From Spirosoma sp. KUDC1026 (GTDB lineage: Bacteria; Bacteroidota; Bacteroidia; Cytophagales; Spirosomataceae), in NCBI RefSeq assembly GCF_013375035.1, contig NZ_CP056032.1, positions 4,958,001 to 5,022,000 of the forward strand: 64,000 bases of DNA, given 5' to 3'. The translations under genes were made by a program, and so were the position numbers. Under the pieces are notes generated by a model. The model saw only the letters and a list, made by a program, of their open reading frames with translations. It did no database searches and was not told the origin of the DNA. Below, piece by piece: positions 59,794 through 64,000 of this stretch. How positions within the stretch are numbered: position 1 is the stretch's first letter; each line of letters opens with the position of its first letter.

Positions 59794-59815
59794 CCGGACG
59801 CTTCTACTGGTCCGG
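59794..59815. promoter_or_regulatory. Inverted repeat CCGGAC-N10-GTCCGG in the divergent region
   Basis: The two 6-base arms are perfect complements. It lies 26 bases from the MocR start and is a candidate operator of this regulator. Confidence 0.4.
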
Positions 59816-59836
59816 CAAAGATCGACTTTTGTTCTG

Positions 59837-59854
59837 TGCAATCAGCTAATTGCA
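59837..59854. promoter_or_regulatory. Inverted repeat TGCAAT-N6-ATTGCA before the PNPOx-like gene
   Basis: Perfect 6-base arms end 6 bases before the start codon at 59861. Binding here would block translation start or transcription of the PNPOx-like gene. Confidence 0.4.
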
Positions 59855-59860
59855 GCACTT

Positions 59861-60490
59861 ATGCAAACCATTCGTACAACCCCCAGCCGGGCCGCCAAAC
59901 GCGTTCATTACGATGAAGCCATTATTCACCCCATTCTGGACGAAGCCTTATTCTGCACCGTCAGCACCGTCATTGACGGTCAGCCGTTTGCTCTCCCGAC
60001 AGCTCATGCCCGTAAGGCAGACAAGCTGTACATTCATGGCTCGGTTGGAAGCCATTTTATCCGCGCCATCGAAAATGGAGCGCCGGTGTGTGTTTCGGTG
60101 ATGCTGACTGATGGGCTGGTACTGGCTAAATCGGCGTTCAACCATTCGGTGAATTACCGCTCGGTGATCATTTTTGCGCAGGCAGAGAAGGTAACCAATG
60201 AAGCTGAAAAAATGGAAGCCCTGGCACTCATCACCGACCATCTCATTCCCGGCCGCTGGGCAGACCTCCGACCCACAACCGATAGTGAAATGCGTAAAAC
60301 CACTGTTCTGGCATTCCCACTGACCGAAGCCTCGGCGAAGGTACGTACCGGCGGGCCGAACGACGATCCCGAAGACCGCGACTTACCAACCTGGGCGGGC
60401 GTATTACCTCTAAAAACCGTTTCGCTGACACCGGAACCGGCTTCTTACTGCCCGGATATTCCGTTACCGGATTATTTGCAGGCTGATTAA
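59861..60490 (+). CDS. Pyridoxamine 5'-phosphate oxidase-like (NimA/flavin-binding) protein
   Basis: This 209-residue protein has the split-barrel FMN-binding fold: ILDEALFCTVSTVIDGQPFA, ADKLYIHGSVGSHFIRAIEN, and VCVSVMLTDGLVLAKSAFNH. These marks fit the NimA-like subgroup rather than true PdxH, whose C-terminal signature is absent. Such enzymes reduce or bind small molecules with FMN. It is divergent from a MocR-type regulator, with 92 bases between the start codons, which often marks the regulator's target. The following OsmC gene is 90 bases away and separate. Confidence 0.9.
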   Translation: MQTIRTTPSRAAKRVHYDEAIIHPILDEALFCTVSTVIDGQPFALPTAHARKADKLYIHGSVGSHFIRAIENGAPVCVSVMLTDGLVLAKSAFNHSVNYRSVIIFAQAEKVTNEAEKMEALALITDHLIPGRWADLRPTTDSEMRKTTVLAFPLTEASAKVRTGGPNDDPEDRDLPTWAGVLPLKTVSLTPEPASYCPDIPLPDYLQAD

Positions 60491-60580
60491 CACCGTCGCC
60501 AACCGAGTTCAGCAGACCTCGGCTGGCGACCGACCGTACCATCTCCATACCTATCTTGCTGGCCTCAATGCTACGTATCT

Positions 60581-61057
60581 ATGGCTAAAGAACATCAGTA
60601 TACAGTAACCACGAACTGGACGGGCAATACAGGAACAGGCACGCGCTCGTACCAATCCTACGAGCGCAACTACGTTGTTTCGGTCGAAAACAAACCGGCT
60701 ATCCCCGGCTCCTCCGATCCGTCGTTTCGGGGCGACCGCACGCGCTACAATCCCGAAGAACTGCTGGTGGCGTCTTTGTCAACCTGTCACATGCTCTGGT
60801 ACCTGCACCTCTGCGCCGAAGCAGGCGTGGTCGTAACGGACTGCGTAGACAAGGCCACGGGCATAATGATCGAAACCCCGGACGGCAGTGGCCGCTTTAC
60901 CGAAGTCACACTCCACCCCACCGTCACGGTCGCCGATGCCAGCATGATCGCCCAAGCCAACGCCCTGCACGAACCCGCCAACCGGAAATGCTTTATCGCC
61001 AACTCCTGCAACTTCCCAGTGCACCACCAGCCGGTTTGCTTGGGTGAAAGGCACTAA
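60581..61057 (+). CDS. OsmC family peroxiredoxin-like protein
   Basis: The 158-residue protein begins AKEHQYTVTTNWTGNTGTGT and has both redox Cys regions of OsmC/Ohr proteins: LLVASLSTCHMLWYLHLCAE with the first Cys, and CFIANSCNFPVHHQP near the C-terminus with the second. The SDPSFRGDRTRYNPEELLVA segment is typical of the OsmC-like YhfA/YmaD branch. These proteins reduce organic hydroperoxides with two cysteines at the dimer interface. It stands alone on the plus strand and looks complete. Confidence 0.9.
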   Translation: MAKEHQYTVTTNWTGNTGTGTRSYQSYERNYVVSVENKPAIPGSSDPSFRGDRTRYNPEELLVASLSTCHMLWYLHLCAEAGVVVTDCVDKATGIMIETPDGSGRFTEVTLHPTVTVADASMIAQANALHEPANRKCFIANSCNFPVHHQPVCLGERH

Positions 61058-61146
61058 TAATCTGTCCCAAGGAACACTCAACTAGAATTTGTGTTTTATT
61101 TGTGTAAGTTTATCAAGACGTCACAAAGGCTTTCTTCCAGCGTCCT

Positions 61147-61350
61147 ATGAGAGTACAGAAATTAGATCTGAATACGACCAGCCTACTAGCTAGTGCTGCC
61201 GGAGTTGGCACAGTTGGCGGGGCAATCTTTGGCGTTCCGGGTGCCATTGTCGGCATGGCTTTAGGGTTTGGCCTGGGTTACTGGTCAGAAATCAACAATT
61301 CGGAGAAACAGCATCAGAAAAACACTGAAAAACATAAAGCCCGATCTTAA
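61147..61350 (+). CDS. Small glycine-zipper protein
   Basis: This 67-residue protein has one glycine-rich hydrophobic hairpin (GVGTVGGAIFGVPGAIVGMA then LGFGLGYWSE) and a charged, His/Lys-rich tail (EKQHQKNTEKHK). There is no signal peptide. Small glycine-zipper proteins of this kind associate with membranes; function is unknown. It is followed by a clean hairpin 36 bases after the stop, which supports expression of the gene. Confidence 0.65.
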   Translation: MRVQKLDLNTTSLLASAAGVGTVGGAIFGVPGAIVGMALGFGLGYWSEINNSEKQHQKNTEKHKARS

Positions 61351-61386
61351 CTTGTATTCGTTAGACGATCTTCGCGCCATGTTGAC

Positions 61387-61420
61387 AACAGCCCCGATTG
61401 ATGTATCAGTCGGGGCTGTT
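61387..61420 (+). terminator. Hairpin after the glycine-zipper gene
   Basis: AACAGCCCCGA (61387-61397) pairs exactly with TCGGGGCTGTT (61410-61420). It has GC core and ends in TT, and is a good terminator candidate. Confidence 0.7.
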
Positions 61421-61439
61421 ACTATTGAGGCCTACCTAG

Positions 61440-61694
61440 TTACTCACTCGATCAAGAAGAAAACTAACGAGATTAACCTGGACCAACATCATTACTGTAT
61501 TTAGTAGCGCTTTCTCCATTCTTCCGGGCGCTTCTGTTATGCTGGCGGGTTTTGTTAAGACCAACCTCGGCATTGAGCAATCTTACTTTTTTATCGGAGG
61601 GTTCGCGGTTATCTACATTGGCATTCAGGAAATCGTAAAAAATTCAAGGCTATCGATCAGGCTACCTAAAACAATTCAGATTACAGCTCGCTGA
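61440..61694 (+). pseudogene. Small two-helix membrane protein, start codon missing or decayed
   Basis: An 84-codon frame is open from just after a TAG at about 61437 to TGA at 61692-61694. It has two hydrophobic stretches (ITVFSSAFSILPGASVMLAG and SYFFIGGFAVIYIGIQEI), typical of a small inner-membrane protein. The only ATG, at 61539, would remove the first helix, and no ATG, GTG or TTG is suitably placed upstream. It is either a gene that lost its 5' end or a short 51-residue protein. The sequence from 61695 to 61816 shows nothing else. Confidence 0.35.
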
Positions 61695-61816
61695 ATTGCG
61701 TTAGGATGCTTGGATCGTTCAGAATCCACAACTAATCTGTGTATTCAAATCTCCTGCCCTTCTCTGGTTTCATTATGTGTTCCAGTATTATTGCGGCTCG
61801 TCTTGCTTAAACAGGA

Positions 61817-62905
61817 ATGAGCTCAACAAACCCAGTACAAGCACCACTAACCCAAAAGCACCACTTCGAAATTCTGGACGGTCTTCGGGGAATTGCAGCG
61901 GTGGCCGTGGTGATCTTCCATTTTATGGAGTTCATTGCCCCCGATTATCATGATAATTTCATCGCCCACGCTTACCTGGCCGTCGACTTCTTTTTCTGCC
62001 TGTCGGGCTTTGTCATTGCTTATGCGTATGACCAGAAACTATCTGCGCTCGGCATTATTCCGTTCCTGAAACTCCGGCTGATCCGGCTCCATCCGCTGGT
62101 CGTTATTGGCTCTGTGATTGGTTTACTAACGTTTGTTTTCGATCCGTTCAGCAAGCTTTACCAGGCATATAGCGGCAAACTGGTCCCCATGTTTGTTGCT
62201 TCCTGTTTGATGATCCCCTACCCTCTGGTGCACGAACGGTACTATAATATTTTTCACCTGAACCCGCCTACCTGGTCGCTGTTCTGGGAGTACGTAGCCA
62301 ATGGGCTCTATGCTCTACTCCTGATCAGGATATCCAACAAAGTCTTGTGGATTCTAACCATCATAGCGGCTGGCTGTCTGATCTACGAAGCCCGTCACTC
62401 CACGAATCTGGGGGTTGGGTTTGGGGGAGACAATGTTATTGGCGGAGGCTTCAGGGCGTTCTTTTCGTTCTTCGCCGGTGTGCTTGTGTATCGCTCCGGG
62501 TGGGTTATTACCTCCCGTCTTGATTTTGTGGCGATGGCTATCCTGTTGCTGATCGCCTTCCTGATTCCCTTCTCAAAATCAGTCAACTGGTTTGTCGATC
62601 CAGGAATCGCTATCTTCTACTTCCCGTTCCTGATTGCCCTGGGAGCAGGAGCCAGACCCAGGGCGGCACTGGCCAGAATCTGCAGGTTTTCCGGTGATAT
62701 CTCCTACCCGCTTTACATGACCCATTACCCCTTTCTGTGGATTGTGTATAGTTACATGCAGGTAAATAAACCGCCTATCTCCCAGCTGGTCATTATTACC
62801 ATCGCGGGTACTATACTTCTGATTATCAACGCATACCTAATTATGCGCTTTCTGGACATACCCATCCGTGACTACTTAAAAAAGGGACTCACAAAAACGC
62901 CGTAG
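61817..62905 (+). CDS. Acyltransferase-3 family membrane protein
   Basis: The 362-residue protein has about ten membrane helices and the family start HFEILDGLRGIAAVAVVIFH, in which the late His is the catalytic residue. DFFFCLSGFVIAYAYD carries the conserved FFFxLSGF motif, and the end is typical (DISYPLYMTHYPFLWI). Members acetylate or succinylate extracellular polysaccharides, lipids or antibiotics. There is no SGNH partner domain. The last codons are part of a hairpin that overlaps the gene end. Confidence 0.92.
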   Translation: MSSTNPVQAPLTQKHHFEILDGLRGIAAVAVVIFHFMEFIAPDYHDNFIAHAYLAVDFFFCLSGFVIAYAYDQKLSALGIIPFLKLRLIRLHPLVVIGSVIGLLTFVFDPFSKLYQAYSGKLVPMFVASCLMIPYPLVHERYYNIFHLNPPTWSLFWEYVANGLYALLLIRISNKVLWILTIIAAGCLIYEARHSTNLGVGFGGDNVIGGGFRAFFSFFAGVLVYRSGWVITSRLDFVAMAILLLIAFLIPFSKSVNWFVDPGIAIFYFPFLIALGAGARPRAALARICRFSGDISYPLYMTHYPFLWIVYSYMQVNKPPISQLVIITIAGTILLIINAYLIMRFLDIPIRDYLKKGLTKTP

Positions 62906-62924
62906 CCTTTTTTGTAAGTCCCTT
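62882..62924 (+). terminator. Hairpin overlapping the end of the acyltransferase gene
   Basis: AAGGGACTCACAAAAA (62882-62897) pairs with TTTTTGTAAGTCCCTT (62909-62924) with one mismatch. The left arm encodes the last residues of the protein and the stop codon lies in the loop. Confidence 0.6.
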
Positions 62925-62976
62925 AATTCAGAGTCCAGTTGAAAACTGTTCTATTCATTACTGATTGACGTCTCCT

Positions 62977-63864
62977 CTATCGTTTGCCAACCCCGGCATT
63001 CTCGGACACTTCGCCCGCGAAACCGGCCCAATCGATGTTATCAACACCCTTGGCAACGGTCGCAGTCAGTTGCTGATGAACGACCTGAGCAAACGGCATC
63101 GGCACCAGCGATTTCTGGGCTTCATCCAGTACCAGGCAGATATCTTTGCGAATCAGGGCCGGGGCCGCGCCAACAGGTTCGTACACCTCCTCGGCGACCA
63201 TTTTGCCGTAGTTTTTGTAGACCGGCGAGTTGAACAGTGTATCGGTGAAGAACGTCCAGACGGCGGTGCGATCGATACCATTTTTCTCCGCCAGCGTGAA
63301 CGCTTCGGCCATAGCTTCGATGGCGCATCCCAGCATGAAATTGCCGGACAGTTTCACGACATTGGCCGCACCCGGATCCTCACCAAAGTCGTATATCCCC
63401 TGCCCGATCTGGTCCAGCAGCGGACGAACTTTAGTTTTGGCAGCCCCGTCACCGGAAATGGTCAGCCAGAGTTTAGCCGCGGCAGCCGCGTCGGGCTTGC
63501 CAAACACCGGGCAGGCTACGTAGATTGTTCCCCGCTGCTGGTGCAGGTCAGCCAGTTGCCGGGCGGTATCCGGTGCAATCGTGCTGCACGATACGTGAAC
63601 AGCCCCCTCCGGCAGCCGGTCCAGAAAACCAAACTCCCCCGTTGCGACTTCGCGCAACGCGGCATCGTCGGTCAGCATCGTAAACACGACGTCGGCGTTC
63701 TCGGCAGCTTCGGCGGGCGTAGCTGCCCACTGAGCACCGGCTTCCATTAACGTATCGGCCTTTTCTTTTGTCCGGTTAAATACGGTCAGCTGGTGCCCAC
63801 CTTTAAGCAGGTTATGCGCAATGGCCTGACCCATATTGCCCAGGCCGATGAATGCAATCGTCAT
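62977..63864 (-). CDS. NAD(P)-dependent 3-hydroxyisobutyrate-dehydrogenase-family reductase
   Basis: This 295-residue enzyme begins MTIAFIGLGNMGQAIAHNLL, with the GxGxMG cofactor signature of beta-hydroxyacid dehydrogenases. DVVFTMLTDDAALREVATG is the usual second part of the cofactor domain. HVSCSTIAPDTARQLADLHQ holds the substrate-binding Ser/Thr pattern, and GAANVVKLSGNFMLGCAIEA has the catalytic Lys. It oxidises or reduces a 3-hydroxyacid or related compound (for example glyoxylate or succinic semialdehyde). It starts 6 bases past the stop of the upstream stress-protein gene, so both share one transcript. Confidence 0.93.
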   Translation of the reverse strand: MTIAFIGLGNMGQAIAHNLLKGGHQLTVFNRTKEKADTLMEAGAQWAATPAEAAENADVVFTMLTDDAALREVATGEFGFLDRLPEGAVHVSCSTIAPDTARQLADLHQQRGTIYVACPVFGKPDAAAAAKLWLTISGDGAAKTKVRPLLDQIGQGIYDFGEDPGAANVVKLSGNFMLGCAIEAMAEAFTLAEKNGIDRTAVWTFFTDTLFNSPVYKNYGKMVAEEVYEPVGAAPALIRKDICLVLDEAQKSLVPMPFAQVVHQQLTATVAKGVDNIDWAGFAGEVSENAGVGKR

Positions 63865-63870
63865 ACGCGT

Positions 63871-64000
63871 TTATTTGGGCTGGTGATAGATCAGGAGCGG
63901 CACGTCCGATTTTTCGACCAGCGCGCTCACCTTGTTCGGATGCAGCAGGCTATCCAGAAAACCACCGGCCGGATAGAGTTGCATCACAACCAGATCGGCG
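63871..64000 (-). CDS. 3' end of a universal stress protein-like gene (partial)
   Basis: Only the last 42 codons are in the window; the gene continues beyond the right edge. The visible part reads ADLVVMQLYPAGGFLDSLLH, then VSALVEKSDVPLLIYHQPK, which has the layout of the end of a UspA domain: a strand ADLxVM, a Gly-containing loop, and a helix and final strand VPLLxxH. In many Bacteroidota members the loop differs from the ATP-binding GxxGxxxxxxG pattern, as here, so this may be a non-ATP-binding type. The stop is TAA at 63871-63873. Confidence 0.6.
   Translation of the reverse strand, partial: ADLVVMQLYPAGGFLDSLLHPNKVSALVEKSDVPLLIYHQPK

Noticed and set aside
62965..63750. Long plus-strand open frame (261 codons) opposite the 3-hydroxyisobutyrate-dehydrogenase-like gene
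   Set aside because: The minus-strand protein has all motifs of its family, so the plus-strand frame is a shadow without recognisable domains.
1..64000. CRISPR arrays, tRNA or rRNA genes, riboswitches, prophage, known anti-phage defence systems
   Set aside because: Both strands were read for these. No regularly spaced repeats, cloverleaf, conserved rRNA segments or phage structural genes were seen. The Uma2-type and Rpn-type nucleases are isolated and not part of a recognisable defence cassette.

Overview
The window looks like a chromosomal segment of a Bacteroidota organism, most likely a Cytophagales member of the Spirosoma type. This is inferred from a SusC/SusD pair, promoter -7 boxes of the TAnnTTTG type, the near absence of Shine-Dalgarno sequences, many lipoprotein and TolC/RND genes, and a remnant of a type IX secretion sorting domain. 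No rRNA, tRNA or CRISPR array was seen. Taxonomy could not be tested against a database.

Layout. 1-5.6 kb: small accessory genes (the 3' end of an Rpn-like nuclease, a small membrane protein, a GNAT acetyltransferase, a SnoaL-like protein, a c-type cytochrome), a decayed DUF4180 gene, and an OmpR-type two-component system. 6-19.8 kb: a membrane-bound serine hydrolase, then two paralogous RND efflux systems in tandem. The first is TolC-RND-adaptor; the second is RND-adaptor without its own TolC. They are separated by one convergent NAD(P)-binding gene. 20-28.5 kb: an insertion-sequence island with one intact IS3-type element, two IS3-type remnants and one intact IS21-type element. Next to or inside these lie three broken host genes: an S41-peptidase-like gene, a serine hydrolase, and an NADP-reductase-like gene split cleanly by the IS21 element with a 7-bp target duplication.

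29-36 kb: a two-gene DNA-repair-like module (TIGR03915-like protein plus a radical SAM/HhH protein of the TIGR03916 type). It is followed by two regulator/oxidoreductase pairs. In one, an HxlR regulator is divergent from an NmrA-like reductase and two identical 17-bp palindromes lie over the promoter. In the other, a Crp/Fnr regulator precedes an SDR and each gene carries the same upstream motif. A single-domain response regulator follows. 36.7-48.1 kb: SusC/SusD, a very long hairpin, an AmpG-like MFS transporter, and a compact five-gene glycosyltransferase operon with overlapping genes.

48.5-64 kb: mostly housekeeping and envelope genes. These include a SnoaL-like lipoprotein, a glycine-zipper protein, phosphoglycerate mutase, an MDR oxidoreductase, a large secreted protein usually (and doubtfully) named asparagine synthetase B, an M1 aminopeptidase, a Uma2-type nuclease, a YgiD-type dioxygenase, a Crp/Fnr regulator, a MocR regulator divergent from a flavin-binding PNPOx-like protein, OsmC, an acyltransferase-3, a 3-hydroxyisobutyrate-dehydrogenase-like enzyme and the 3' end of a universal stress protein.

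The strongest leads for something not well described are the radical SAM/TIGR03915 pair, the orphan glycosyltransferase operon, the EF-hand-like loop in the second RND pump, and the two self-contained regulator/oxidoreductase switches with visible operators.
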